Positions 1 through 9,768 of a DNA stretch of 59,060 bases are shown here, piece by piece (positions within the stretch are counted from its first letter, which is position 1; each line of letters begins with the position of its first letter). Made by a program: the position numbers and the translations under genes. A model generated the notes under the pieces. That model was given only the letters and a program-made list of their open reading frames with translations. It ran no database searches and was not told the origin of the DNA. This stretch comes from Lachnospiraceae bacterium. Its GTDB lineage: Bacteria; Bacillota; Clostridia; Lachnospirales; Lachnospiraceae. Location of the stretch: NCBI GenBank assembly GCA_900759665.1, contig CAAEWE010000079.1:1-59060 (forward strand), written 5' to 3'.

Positions 1-3000
1 CATAGCTGTATTCTGTGACTTTCCCGCCCACACTTTTCTTTACCATACGGTCCATATTGTCATAGCTGTACCGGGTAATGGTTCCGGCATAGTCCCTGGA
101 CTGTGTGAGGTTTCCTGTCTCGTCGTAGCTGTATTCCATGGTCTTGCCAAGGGCATTTGTCACTTTAGCTGCCCTGCCGAGGGCATCGTAGGCATAGCGG
201 GTCACATGCTCTTCGGCATCGGTGACAGTGGCTAGATTGCCATTGCCGTCATAGCCGTAGGAGTAACTGTTACCATAGGCATCGGTCACCTTTGTGAGGC
301 GGTCTGCCCCGTCATAAGCATACCTTGTGGCATTTCCATTCTGGTCCTTCTGCAGGGTAACGCGGTTTCTGGCATCATACTCTGCGCTTACGCTGTTACC
401 GTCTGCATACGTAGTTTTTGTGACATTTCCATTATCATCATATTCGTAAGAGGTCTTATTTCCCTTTGCATCGGTGCGGCTCACAAGTCTTGATGTCTCG
501 TCATAGACAAAGCAGGTACGATGTCCCAGACCATCTGTAACAGAGATGTTCCGGTTTCTCTCATCATAGGTATATACTGTCTTTGCACCACCGGCTCCGG
601 TCTGCTCTATCACATTGCCAACTGCATCATAAACATAGGTTTCTTTCGTACCATCCGCATACATCTTTTCCGTCATGCGGTCCAGCTTGTCATATTTCAT
701 GGTGACGGTGAGACCACTCCGATCGGTTGCGGTGATGTTGTTGCCATTGGCATCATAGGTAAAGCTTTCGAAGGTTCCATCCGGATACATGGTTTTTGTC
801 ATGTTGCCAAGATCATCATAGCGGTAGGTTGTTCTTCTGCCTTTGGCATCCACACTTGCGGTCTGGTTGCCGTTATCGTCATACTCATACTTTGTCACAT
901 TTCCGGCATTGTCGATGCTTTCTGCGATATCACCTGCCGCATTGTAGCTGTAATGGCTGGTGAAGGTAATGGTTTTGCCATCCTCTTCCCGGGTGACTGT
1001 GACACTTGTTACTTTGCCGTTTTTGTCATAAGTGTAGGATGCACTTTCCCCGACGCCATTTGTGGTAGATGCCACATTTCCATCCGGATCATAGCTTACC
1101 TTCTGATACGTTCCGATGGCATCGGTCAGTCCGGTCAGTTTTCCGTCACCGTTATAGCTGTATTCGGTTTTATTTCCACACGCATCCTCCAGAGAGGTGA
1201 TCCTGTCATGATCGTCATAATCAACTGCCATAACGGTTTTGTCCATCATCCGGATAGAAGCTGCTCTGTTTTCCTGTGTATAGGTGCTTTTTACCGTTGT
1301 ACCGTCTGCTGCCTTTACCTGTGTTACGTTTCCGGCACTGTCATAGGTATAACCAGTGGTATTTCCATTGGCATCTGTCGTTGTAAGCAGATGATTCTCT
1401 TCGTCGTATGTGTTGGTTGTCTTATGCCCGTATGCGTCCACTGTCTGAAGTACATTTCCATGATCATCATAGGTATAAACGGTGGTATTTCCTCTGCGGT
1501 CTTTTACGGCCTGTGTTCTTCCCTCCACATCATAATCATACTCCATGCGGTTTCCGTCGGCATCAATCGTTGCGATCAGTCTGCCGTCATCATCATATTC
1601 ATTTCTGGCAACTGCCACTCCCATGGGATCCGTCATGGATATGAGATTATGTTCTTTGTCGTAGGCAAAGGAAACGGTGCGGCCTGCCGGATCTGTGACG
1701 GCTGTGAGGTCTCCTGCTGCATCATAGGTATAAGAAGTGACATTGTCCGCCGGATCCGTGGCGGAAATGATCCGTCCCTTATGATCTCTTTCAAAAGAGA
1801 TACTTTTTCCATCTTCACTGTGATATCCGTCTTTGTCTACATATGTCGTATTTCCACTGGTATCCACAATCTTACTGACACCATCTGCCGCATTGAGATA
1901 AATCTTTGTTCCTTCTTCTGTGATAAGTCTGTATTCCGGATGGTCGTATAGCGATTCATCCAGAAACGCCAGCGTTCCCTCGCCAATTTCTGCGAGGTTC
2001 TCCCCTACAAGCTCCAGCTTCACCTTCGGATTTGTGACACAACGGTATTCCAGTCTTGTCTCATATAACGGTACCAGTGCTTTACGTGCCGGAGAAAACG
2101 CCAGACGAAAACGGTCACTGGTTCCATCACCGTAGGTTACCGTGACATCATGATTTACCGTTTCCACCAGCTCGTAGCCTTTGTTAAACAGTGATCCGGA
2201 GGATCGAAGCTGATAACCTTCTGCTAATGATACCGGGCTTTCAGTCAGGCTCATTCCCTGCATTCCGAGAGACCAGCCGATCCCAAAATCACCTGCTGAT
2301 TTATTTCTGTTGTCATAGAAACGATTCACATTGACAGTAGAACCACCAAAAGCAGCTGTGATATCCGTAAATCCAATGTGCATGTTTCCGATTTTCAGAT
2401 TTCCTTCCACGCTGACTGTCCGGGTAAGCTGATTTTTGTTTCCACTGGCGTCTACTACCGTCAAACGTATCTCATACTGTCCATTCATCAAGCGGGTTGT
2501 ATCCAGCTCTCCCAGCACCTCATCATGCTTCTCCTCTGTGGATTCTGTCAGCAGTGTAAAATCCTTTTCTCCCTTTAAACGGTACTCTACCCGGTAAAAG
2601 CCCATTTCTTCTTCATCATAAGCAGAGCCAATGATGGATACCGGTTCCGTCAGGATCTGATCTGCCTCCGGCGCAGACAGGGAAGCCTTTGGATAGTTTC
2701 TGTCCCGGATCTGTTCATTGCTTTCCGTTTTTTCCATATCAATATCCGCCGGTGTCCCTGATGCCGATGCACCACTGCCACTGCTTCCTTTGGTATAATG
2801 GCAGGTCACACGGGTTTTCCTGATATTTCCTGCGGTGTCCTCTGCGGTCAGGATAAAGCAATAATCTCCTGTGGCAAGCTCCTTTACCAGAAGTGCTGCA
2901 ATCTGAGTATCCTCAATTTCACAGACTCCGGTGGCAAGCTCTTTCTCCTCCATTCCCTCTGTGGTATAAGTCAGACGATAATTCTTTATCCCTTTGTTGT

Positions 3001-6000
3001 CCCTTACCGTAGCACATAGGACAAGCATATCTCCTGCGTCATTGATCTCACATCTTGTAATGGCTGCTTCCGGTGCCTCCGTGTCTGTCTCCCGCTCCTC
3101 CGTCGTTGTACCTTCAAGCTCCGTCTTTCCAGATGCTTTTTTGTAAGTCAGCTGATAGGTACACCAGCTCCTGTTTCCTGCTTCATCCTCTGCGGTCAGC
3201 CGGAGAATATAATCCCCATCTGCCAGCTCTGCCGTACTGATCACCGCCGCTTTTTCGTTGATGACCGGCTCTTTTCCCTCTGCCAGTATTTCCATCTCCG
3301 TGCCATTCTCTGCCCCGAATGTAAGCTCATATCCTGCCAGCTTTTTATCGTCTGTTGCCGTCAGATAGACAAAGATACGGTCCTCCTCTTCACTTAACTG
3401 AACACTGCAGATATCCACTTCCGGCACGGTCGTATCCTTTTCCGGTTCTTCCGGCTCAGGTTGTTCTTCTTCCGGATGTACAGGAGCCTCATTGATATAC
3501 AGATACAATGTAAGAGAAATTTTCTCTCCCTTCTCCTGTTGTACTTCAAGAGAAATCTTATGCAGCCCTGCCACCGGCTGATAAAACAGTACCTGATCCT
3601 CATCGTCCGAAATCTTACAATTCAGAATCTTATCTCCCTTTTGTCCATCCAGACTGCAATCCGTTACCGTATATCCCTTCTCTACAAAAAGTGTGACATC
3701 ATCCCCCTGATAATATGTGTTTTTATCAAACCAGGTCTTGACAGACGGCATTTTTCGATATACATGAAATGTAATTTCCCTGCTGAATGAATTCTTCTGT
3801 GCATTCCGTGCTGTCAATCGCAGAGTATGATCCCCTGCTTCTATATTCATGATCCGCAGGCTGCCATCCCATTTTTCCATAGAAGGATCTGCCCACAAAT
3901 CCTCCATTGCCAGAAGCTTTCCATCTAGCTCTGCCTCTACCTGATCTCCTGCCGGAATATTCGTCATTACCCGAACCGTATCCCCTTCGATATAAGAAGT
4001 CTGGTCTAACGCCATATCAAATACAGGATATCGAAAAGCCTCCTGTATTTCTTCCTCCCCTGAGGTGTTTTTCTTTTCTACATAAATAGTAAGACGAGCA
4101 TCCTTTTCCGGCATATTTTTATCATATGCCCGTATCTGGTGATAGCCTGTTTTTTGAAACGCCATGGTGATCCGTGAGGAATCGGTTGTTTCACCGGACA
4201 CCTTCTTGCCGTCAATTTCCCATACAATGTCCTGTGATGCTGCAAAATTCTTCCGGGTGCAGAAATGATATGTCTGCTCCTCCCCCGGAACCGTCTCTCT
4301 CTTCCCTCTGATCTTTTGAGAATAATACTCTTTCTCCTGTGTTTCCTGCTTCTTTTTTGTATTTCCGTAAATCGTTACACGATCCACAAACGGAGAGTCT
4401 CCTTCTGTCGATCCTTTGAGCTCTGCTTTCAGATACAGGTATCTTCCCTGAAGCTGAGACAACACTCCCCCGTTTTCTTCCGGAGATATCCTCTGCAGTT
4501 TTTCCTCTGCCTGATCCTCCTGCAGCTTATCCTCTGCCGCATAAGCATACCATATAATATCACTGTCATCCGGATACACGGCAGACACCTCAATACGGTT
4601 CCAGCTTGTCCCTGTCTTCCCACTGTCAAATGCAGTATGCCAGCTTCCCTTCTGAGAATACTTCTTTTCATGAAATGAAATATCCTTTAATTCTTTTGAC
4701 GAAAGCTTTCCATCCTTCATATAATAGATTGCTGCGTCTTTGATCAGTTGTCCCGTTTCCTCCATGGATGCCGTCATTGGAATTTCCAGAATCTCTGCTT
4801 CATCTGCTGCAGTCCAGAGAATTGTCATATCCCCGTTTTCTTCTTTTTCGCAGATAACGTCCTCTCTGCTTAAGAAATCCTCCGGCACGCTGACTCCTTT
4901 GGCAAGTGTCATTCTGATAACGGCTTTTTCCCCGTCATATGTACTAATATTCTTAACTTCATCCCATTCACAGACATACGGATGCGGATCAATCCCCTCT
5001 CCATCATCCCAGGTTCCGGAAGCATACATATAAGCATAGTTCTGTGTTTCAAAGCTGGATAATCCATTATTCGGTTCTCCTGCCTGCCAGTTTGTATAGC
5101 TGCTGTTAGAACCGTTTACCCACAACCATCTTCCCTCATTGACTTCGTCTGTATAACCGATGGCTGTATATTCTCCACCAATTTCCTTCTGAATTAGTTG
5201 ACAAACATATTTATTTTCCTGTTTATCATCAATTACTGCCAAATATCCCCCCATTTCCTTGCAAATCTGCTCTGCCTTCTTCCACGGAAGACTGTCCTCA
5301 GACACAGCGTAGGCGTGACCATTTTTTACACTGATATTTCCAATACTGTTTTTCACTCTGGATATATTCAGCTTTAATGTTCCCTGATATCTTCCATCTG
5401 ATTTTCCGCTTTCTCCGGAAAATGTTTCATGCACTGAAAAATTTCCCGCCTGTATTTTTTGATCAATGCTCTCTATGGCATCTGTATTCTGGTCCACAAG
5501 CACCAGTCCCTCCTGGTCTGATCCCTGTGCTGCCGGTAGAAATTTGTCGACACTCTCTGTTCCTTCAAAAGCCGCTGGCTTCTCCTTAAATTCCTCCATC
5601 GTATCATATTGCTTAATGATCTCCGGTCCCTGAAATAATCCAAGCTCCTGAAGGGCATCCAGATCATGACTGTCACTGTGGATATAAATATCAGTACCGT
5701 TGATGTTCACCTTCCTAGCAATAATACGTCCATTTAAATGAAAACGATTCGCATAAATATTCACTGTTCCATTGGGTGCATATAACACTCCATTCAGGAA
5801 AATATCAGAACCACTCAGAGTGATATCCCCTGTTTGAGATACAATAAATGCACTTGCCTCATCCGGTGTACTTGCAGAACCAACATGATAGGAAATTGAT
5901 TTTTGAGCATAAAGAATGCCTTTTCCCCGAAATGAGGTCGTATGAAATCCCAGACTTCCCTCCACTGCGATTGGCGTGTCCACTGAAATTTGATCATTTT

Positions 6001-6832
6001 GAAATACTTTATCCTGAGAATATACCTTGCCGTTCTTCTGGATATATTCATAAATATCTGCTGTAATATCCGGCATTTTTATCGCTTCTGCTTCTTCCCG
6101 CAGAGATGCGATCTGCTGGGAATCTCCGGAATCGCTTGTTCGCAAAGTGACTCCTCCACAAGCCTCCAAAACATTTTTTATCCGGATTTTATTTCCCTGA
6201 TACAAAAAGTCACCATTGGTATGTATCGAGCCATCCACCTGCATCTGTCCTGTATAGAGGGCAATTCCACTTTTTTCTGATGTAAACAGGGCATATTCCA
6301 ACGCTTTCAGACGCTCCGGAAGTTCATATTCACTTCCTTCCTGAATGTCTGTCGGCTGTGGCGACACCGTCTCCTTGGAAACCTCCTTTTTAACAAAAGC
6401 GATGTGGGCGGGCATAGATGGCTTATCCTTCTCTCCATATGCCATAAAGCCAAAGCTTACGCTGCCTCCTGCCGGTATCGTGCTGTTATAAGACTTTGCG
6501 GCAATACGGTAATTTCCTTCACCCGTCGAAATAATATCCGCATTCCAGATATTATCAATATGTCCCTCATACTCCATATCAAGCTCCCACAGACTTTTGT
6601 CCTTACGGGAATGATTTACGATCGTAATATCTGCATTGACATAATTACTCCATGTGCTGTTTTCTTTATAAGTAATCGTGCATTCCTGATCTGTGTATGA
6701 TTTTTCATTGTCTTCTTTTCCTGCGGTTATGTCGGCTGCCGTAACTGACTGCGGCAGCAGGCCAATGAGCAGGCTAACCATTAAAAGAATTGCTATTGTT
6801 TGTCGTCCCCATCTTTTTGTAATTTTCTTCAT
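1..6832 (-). CDS. Giant secreted RHS/YD-repeat protein with C-type lectin domain (3' end off window)
   Basis: The frame is open for 2277 codons from the ATG at 6832 and still open at position 1. A GAGGAG Shine-Dalgarno site sits 7 bases upstream (6840-6845). Residues 1-31 form a signal peptide (hydrophobic run ending TAAD). Residues 45-140 resemble a CBM2 cellulose-binding module (aromatic residues, IWNAD, IPAGGSVSFGF). Residues 150-420 are beta-rich with bactofilin/pilin-adhesin-like repeats. Residues 504-624 are a C-type lectin fold with WLWVNG, GEPNN, WDDGEG and a terminal CEW. Three Ig-like domains follow (about 1130-1230, 1250-1345, 1380-1480). The RHS entry motif FGIGWSLG is near 1500, and about 28 YD repeats of roughly 21 residues run from 1680 to the edge. 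Known RHS proteins form a cocoon around a C-terminal toxin or adhesin tip; that part is not visible. A surface adhesin or contact-dependent effector is inferred. Confidence 0.93.
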   Translation of the reverse strand, partial: MKKITKRWGRQTIAILLMVSLLIGLLPQSVTAADITAGKEDNEKSYTDQECTITYKENSTWSNYVNADITIVNHSRKDKSLWELDMEYEGHIDNIWNADIISTGEGNYRIAAKSYNSTIPAGGSVSFGFMAYGEKDKPSMPAHIAFVKKEVSKETVSPQPTDIQEGSEYELPERLKALEYALFTSEKSGIALYTGQMQVDGSIHTNGDFLYQGNKIRIKNVLEACGGVTLRTSDSGDSQQIASLREEAEAIKMPDITADIYEYIQKNGKVYSQDKVFQNDQISVDTPIAVEGSLGFHTTSFRGKGILYAQKSISYHVGSASTPDEASAFIVSQTGDITLSGSDIFLNGVLYAPNGTVNIYANRFHLNGRIIARKVNINGTDIYIHSDSHDLDALQELGLFQGPEIIKQYDTMEEFKEKPAAFEGTESVDKFLPAAQGSDQEGLVLVDQNTDAIESIDQKIQAGNFSVHETFSGESGKSDGRYQGTLKLNISRVKNSIGNISVKNGHAYAVSEDSLPWKKAEQICKEMGGYLAVIDDKQENKYVCQLIQKEIGGEYTAIGYTDEVNEGRWLWVNGSNSSYTNWQAGEPNNGLSSFETQNYAYMYASGTWDDGEGIDPHPYVCEWDEVKNISTYDGEKAVIRMTLAKGVSVPEDFLSREDVICEKEENGDMTILWTAADEAEILEIPMTASMEETGQLIKDAAIYYMKDGKLSSKELKDISFHEKKYSQKGSWHTAFDSGKTGTSWNRIEVSAVYPDDSDIIWYAYAAEDKLQEDQAEEKLQRISPEENGGVLSQLQGRYLYLKAELKGSTEGDSPFVDRVTIYGNTKKKQETQEKEYYSQKIRGKRETVPGEEQTYHFCTRKNFAASQDIVWEIDGKKVSGETTDSSRITMAFQKTGYHQIRAYDKNMPEKDARLTIYVEKKNTSGEEEIQEAFRYPVFDMALDQTSYIEGDTVRVMTNIPAGDQVEAELDGKLLAMEDLWADPSMEKWDGSLRIMNIEAGDHTLRLTARNAQKNSFSREITFHVYRKMPSVKTWFDKNTYYQGDDVTLFVEKGYTVTDCSLDGQKGDKILNCKISDDEDQVLFYQPVAGLHKISLEVQQEKGEKISLTLYLYINEAPVHPEEEQPEPEEPEKDTTVPEVDICSVQLSEEEDRIFVYLTATDDKKLAGYELTFGAENGTEMEILAEGKEPVINEKAAVISTAELADGDYILRLTAEDEAGNRSWCTYQLTYKKASGKTELEGTTTEERETDTEAPEAAITRCEINDAGDMLVLCATVRDNKGIKNYRLTYTTEGMEEKELATGVCEIEDTQIAALLVKELATGDYCFILTAEDTAGNIRKTRVTCHYTKGSSGSGASASGTPADIDMEKTESNEQIRDRNYPKASLSAPEADQILTEPVSIIGSAYDEEEMGFYRVEYRLKGEKDFTLLTESTEEKHDEVLGELDTTRLMNGQYEIRLTVVDASGNKNQLTRTVSVEGNLKIGNMHIGFTDITAAFGGSTVNVNRFYDNRNKSAGDFGIGWSLGMQGMSLTESPVSLAEGYQLRSSGSLFNKGYELVETVNHDVTVTYGDGTSDRFRLAFSPARKALVPLYETRLEYRCVTNPKVKLELVGENLAEIGEGTLAFLDESLYDHPEYRLITEEGTKIYLNAADGVSKIVDTSGNTTYVDKDGYHSEDGKSISFERDHKGRIISATDPADNVTSYTYDAAGDLTAVTDPAGRTVSFAYDKEHNLISMTDPMGVAVARNEYDDDGRLIATIDADGNRMEYDYDVEGRTQAVKDRRGNTTVYTYDDHGNVLQTVDAYGHKTTNTYDEENHLLTTTDANGNTTGYTYDSAGNVTQVKAADGTTVKSTYTQENRAASIRMMDKTVMAVDYDDHDRITSLEDACGNKTEYSYNGDGKLTGLTDAIGTYQKVSYDPDGNVASTTNGVGESASYTYDKNGKVTSVTVTREEDGKTITFTSHYSYNAAGDIAESIDNAGNVTKYEYDDNGNQTASVDAKGRRTTYRYDDLGNMTKTMYPDGTFESFTYDANGNNITATDRSGLTVTMKYDKLDRMTEKMYADGTKETYVYDAVGNVIEQTGAGGAKTVYTYDERNRNISVTDGLGHRTCFVYDETSRLVSRTDAKGNKTSYEYDDNGNVTKTTYADGNSVSAEYDARNRVTLQKDQNGNATRYAYDGADRLTKVTDAYGNSYSYGYDGNGNLATVTDAEEHVTRYAYDALGRAAKVTNALGKTMEYSYDETGNLTQSRDYAGTITRYSYDNMDRMVKKSVGGKVTEYSY

Positions 6833-6906
6833 ATCATTTCTCCTCATATAACTTTTGTTCAAACATCTCTTCGCAAATATTTTATAGATTTTTTTTACAA
6901 GATACC

Positions 6907-6938
6907 ATTATACTAATATGTATTTTCAATATTGTCAA
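6907..6938 (-). promoter_or_regulatory. Candidate promoter of the RHS gene
   Basis: On the minus strand a perfect TTGACA (6933-6938) precedes TATAAT (6907-6912). The 20-base gap is longer than ideal; the overlapping hexamer TAGTAT at the usual 17-base distance is an alternative -10. The surrounding sequence is very AT-rich, and about 75 bases of leader follow before the RHS start. Confidence 0.45.
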
Positions 6939-6984
6939 TACGTAATTTATAATTTGTGAAAAAACACTTTATTGCCCCATCCCC

Positions 6985-7013
6985 TTGAAACGCCCCCCAA
7001 TATATCGTATAAT
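6985..7013 (+). promoter_or_regulatory. Sigma-A type promoter of prfC
   Basis: TTGAAA (6985-6990) and TATAAT (7008-7013) are separated by exactly 17 bases. Transcription would begin near 7020. In-frame ATG codons before that point are therefore untranscribed, which supports the internal start chosen for prfC. Confidence 0.75.
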
Positions 7014-7103
7014 CGTAATGTTTGGACAATTTTTGTAATCGAACAATTGGAATATCTCAGAGGAATAGTAGAGAATACTACTTGCTCAGAAATGGAGAAT
7101 AAA

Positions 7104-8702
7104 ATGTCAGAAAATGATTTAAGAAAACAAATTGAAAAACGAAGAACCTTTGCGATCATCTCCCATCCGGATGCCGGAAAGACCACACTGACAGAGAAGT
7201 TTCTGTTATACGGAGGTGCCATCAATACCGCCGGTTCCGTTAAAGGAAAGGCAAATTCCAAATATGCCGTATCGGACTGGATGGAGATTGAGAAGGAGCG
7301 TGGTATCTCCGTTACTTCTTCCGTTCTGCAGTTTAATTATAATGATTATTGCATCAATATTCTGGATACCCCGGGACATCAGGACTTTTCCGAGGATACC
7401 TACCGTACCCTGATGGCTGCGGATTCCGCAGTCATGGTGATCGATGCCTCCAAGGGTGTTGAGGCACAGACCATCAAGCTGTTCAAGGTCTGTGTTATGC
7501 GTCATATTCCGATCTTTACCTTTATCAACAAGATGGACCGGGATGCCAGGGATTCTTTCGAACTTCTGGACGATATCGAAACGGTACTGGGCATCCGCAC
7601 CTGTCCGGTCAACTGGCCGATCGGCTCCGGTAAGCGTTTTAAGGGAATTTACGACCGCGACGCTAAAACCGTCCGTTCTTTCCAGTCCGTTGCCACCGGT
7701 GGAGCCAAGGCTGCGGCTGAGACCGATTATGCCATTGATGATCCGGCACTCAAAGAGCTTGCCGGAGAGGATCTGTATGATCAGCTTCTGGAGGAGATCG
7801 AGCTTCTGGATGGTGCCAGTGATCCGCTGGATCTCACACAGGTACAAAAAGGAGAGCTTTCTCCGGTATTTTTCGGATCGGCTCTGACGACCTTTGGTGT
7901 GGAAACCTTCCTGAATTATTTCCTGCAGATGACCACACCTCCTCTGCCACGCCACTCCAACGAAGGCGATATCGATCCGGTCACCTCTCCATTCTCAGCC
8001 TTTGTCTTTAAGATCCAGGCAAATATGAACAAGGCACACCGGGATCGTATTGCATTTATGCGGATCTGCTCCGGTAAGTTTGAGGCGGACCATGATGTCT
8101 ACCATGTACAGAGCGGCCGCAAATTAAAGCTTTCCCAGCCTCAGCAGATCATGGCACAGGACCGTCAGGTTATATCCGAGGCATACGCTGGAGATGTGAT
8201 CGGTGTATTTGATCCGGGTATTTTCTCCATCGGTGACACGATCACTATGCCGGGCAGCAAGTTTGAATATGAGGGAATCCCGACCTTCGCGCCGGAGCAT
8301 TTCTGCCGCGTGGTACAGCTCAATTCCATGAAGAGAAAGCAGTTTGTCAAGGGAATCACCCAGATTGCCCAGGAGGGTGCGATCCAGATCTTTCAGGAGT
8401 TTACAGCCGGAATGTCTGAGATCATCGTAGGTGTTGTTGGCGTTCTCCAGTTCGACGTATTAAAATACCGTCTGGAAAATGAATATGGCTGTGAGATCCG
8501 CCTGGAATCCCTCCCATATGAGTATATCCGCTGGGTTGGTGACCCAACAACAGACGTGACAAAGCTGAAACGTATGAACAACGTCAAAGCTGTCAAGGAT
8601 ATGAAGGGCAATCCGCTTCTTTTATTTGTCAATGACTGGATGATCCGGATGGTTCTGGAGGACAATGAGGGTCTGGAGCTTCTGGAATTTAAAAAGAACT
8701 AA
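7104..8702 (+). CDS. prfC: Peptide chain release factor 3 (RF3)
   Basis: This 532-residue translational GTPase recycles RF1/RF2 from the ribosome after termination. Residues 19-28 hold the P-loop (SHPDAGKTT), followed by DTPGH and NKMD guanine-binding motifs, then domain 2 and a C-terminal RF3-specific domain. The family is usually about 530 residues, so length fits. I chose the ATG at 7104 because GGAG lies 6 bases upstream and the promoter puts the transcript start near 7020; ATG 7092 is in frame but has no Shine-Dalgarno site. It stands alone, divergent from the RHS gene, and is closed by a strong terminator. It is the only clear plus-strand gene here. Confidence 0.97.
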   Translation: MSENDLRKQIEKRRTFAIISHPDAGKTTLTEKFLLYGGAINTAGSVKGKANSKYAVSDWMEIEKERGISVTSSVLQFNYNDYCINILDTPGHQDFSEDTYRTLMAADSAVMVIDASKGVEAQTIKLFKVCVMRHIPIFTFINKMDRDARDSFELLDDIETVLGIRTCPVNWPIGSGKRFKGIYDRDAKTVRSFQSVATGGAKAAAETDYAIDDPALKELAGEDLYDQLLEEIELLDGASDPLDLTQVQKGELSPVFFGSALTTFGVETFLNYFLQMTTPPLPRHSNEGDIDPVTSPFSAFVFKIQANMNKAHRDRIAFMRICSGKFEADHDVYHVQSGRKLKLSQPQQIMAQDRQVISEAYAGDVIGVFDPGIFSIGDTITMPGSKFEYEGIPTFAPEHFCRVVQLNSMKRKQFVKGITQIAQEGAIQIFQEFTAGMSEIIVGVVGVLQFDVLKYRLENEYGCEIRLESLPYEYIRWVGDPTTDVTKLKRMNNVKAVKDMKGNPLLLFVNDWMIRMVLEDNEGLELLEFKKN

Positions 8703-8716
8703 ATGACTGATATATA

Positions 8717-8751
8717 AAACGGGATATGCTCTACGCATATCCCGTTTCTTT
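8717..8751 (+). terminator. Rho-independent terminator of prfC
   Basis: A perfect 13-base stem (8717-8729 with 8735-8747, core GGGATATGC/GCATATCCC) encloses a 5-base loop and is followed by a T-rich run. It lies 15 bases after the prfC stop codon. It also faces the end of the converging gene at 8778. Confidence 0.9.
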
Positions 8752-8777
8752 AATACTAAAATTAACCTTTTACTGTA

Positions 8778-9221
8778 TTATACACATACCCGTCCCTCTT
8801 TATAACACTCATAAATATAGTCTCTTGTTTGATAATAAAAATCCGTATTATAATTGGATATTGCATTATCAATCCATGAACAATATACTTCCTTTAAACA
8901 ATCCATCAAATTTTTTTCAGAATTTTTTTTCAAGTCCTCGATCAAGCGTTCGTAAACTTCTCCAATGGTCCAGTAATCAGGAACTTCGTATCTGCATTTC
9001 TTAACATTGTCATATTTCTCCACCGGTATCTGACATTGCGTAATAAAATCATCTGCTACCTTTTCAATCGGTTCACAATGAAAAACATCTGCATATCTAT
9101 ATATCCGTTTCAATACATCATCACCCAGATATTGAACCACTTCACTTCTCCGTTGTTTCTGCTTTCTCCCAATAAATTCAATCAGACTGCAAAGAAAAAA
9201 CAATGCGCTATCATTCATCAT
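8778..9221 (-). CDS. Uncharacterised protein, partner of a DUF3990 gene
   Basis: A 147-residue soluble protein with no signal peptide or membrane segment. It has a clear ATG behind AGAGG with 6-base spacing. I do not know its function. The N-terminal pattern (LCSLIEFIGRKQKQRRSEVV, then ADVFHCEPIEKVADDF) resembles small proteins I recall being encoded next to DUF3791/DUF3990 genes in gut Clostridia. It overlaps the DUF3990 reading frame by 11 bases, so the two are translated as a pair. A toxin-antitoxin-like or ADP-ribosylation-related role is possible but unproven. Confidence 0.6.
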   Translation of the reverse strand: MMNDSALFFLCSLIEFIGRKQKQRRSEVVQYLGDDVLKRIYRYADVFHCEPIEKVADDFITQCQIPVEKYDNVKKCRYEVPDYWTIGEVYERLIEDLKKNSEKNLMDCLKEVYCSWIDNAISNYNTDFYYQTRDYIYECYKEGRVCV

Positions 9222-9528
9222 CTCTCACCTCTCTCCCCTGCAAAAATTTTAATGTCATTAATGCCCTTGCCGTATGGAAACTCATCTGATGTGTCGGCTT
9301 TTTAAATTTTGCCAAACTCCAAAAAGCCTCTCGACTAATTTTTCCGTCCACAAAATTCTGTACATAATTGAAAATTGTATCATCTGCCATCGGACCTTCC
9401 ACAATATCATAATTATGAGGAGTACCAATTCTGCAAGACACAATAAAATCCAGCCACTCTTCTGTCATTTCCGGTGTTACCGCACCGTAATATTCACAGT
9501 CGTCCCTCTTCCGTTTCCGGTCTTCCAT
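9211..9528 (-). pseudogene. DUF3990-family protein, N-terminally truncated
   Basis: The 105 residues match the C-terminal part of DUF3990 proteins as I recall the family: EEWLDFIVSCR, then YDIVEGPMADD, and the closing HQMSFHTARAL. From memory, Pfam places DUF3990 in the ADP-ribosyltransferase clan. The expected N-terminal half (an LYHGS-type strand and the FGxGFY segment, about 60-70 residues) is missing. The ATG at 9528 has only a weak Shine-Dalgarno site, and unrelated sequence lies upstream, so a deletion junction is likely near 9530-9580. Its stop overlaps the start of the gene at 9221. Confidence 0.6.
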
Positions 9529-9578
9529 TTACAAGTTCCACGCTTCTTCCTTTCTCGACAACATTAATTGCCGCAATC

Positions 9579-9707
9579 TCATATTCTTTCTTTATTATAA
9601 CTGCTCCGTCTTTTTGCTGCCACAACACAATCGCCGCGTTTCAATGCTGCCTCAGCCATACCTCTTCCAATACCACTTGAGCAGCCTGTAAGCATCCATG
9701 TTTTCAT
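9579..9707 (-). pseudogene. Short-chain dehydrogenase, N-terminal fragment
   Basis: Forty-two codons start at an ATG (9707) with a good GGAGG site at 9718-9724. They encode the Rossmann entry TGCSSGIGRGMAEAALKRG of a short-chain dehydrogenase/reductase. The frame then leaves the family and stops at 9579. A normal family member has about 250 residues, so only the first beta-alpha-beta unit remains. It abuts the truncated DUF3990 gene, and together they mark a deletion or insertion scar. Confidence 0.7.
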
Positions 9708-9768
9708 TTTATCTATTACCTCCAAATCCTGATTGAGATTTCACCTGTTTTAAAAGGAGCTGCACATT

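Noticed and set aside
1..1830. CRISPR-like regular 63-base periodicity
   Set aside because: The spacing comes from YD protein repeats; units are degenerate, there are no constant repeats with unique spacers, and the frame is coding throughout.
521..1951. 476-codon open frame on the plus strand
   Set aside because: It lies fully antisense to the YD-repeat region of the RHS gene; the repeated codon pattern keeps the opposite frame open. No ribosome site and no known domain.
6972..7103. Longer N-terminus for RF3
   Set aside because: The promoter lies inside this stretch, it has no homology to RF3, and the ATG at 7104 has a good ribosome site.
7206..7955. 249-codon open frame on the minus strand
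   Set aside because: Antisense to prfC, which has clear GTPase motifs; no ribosome site.
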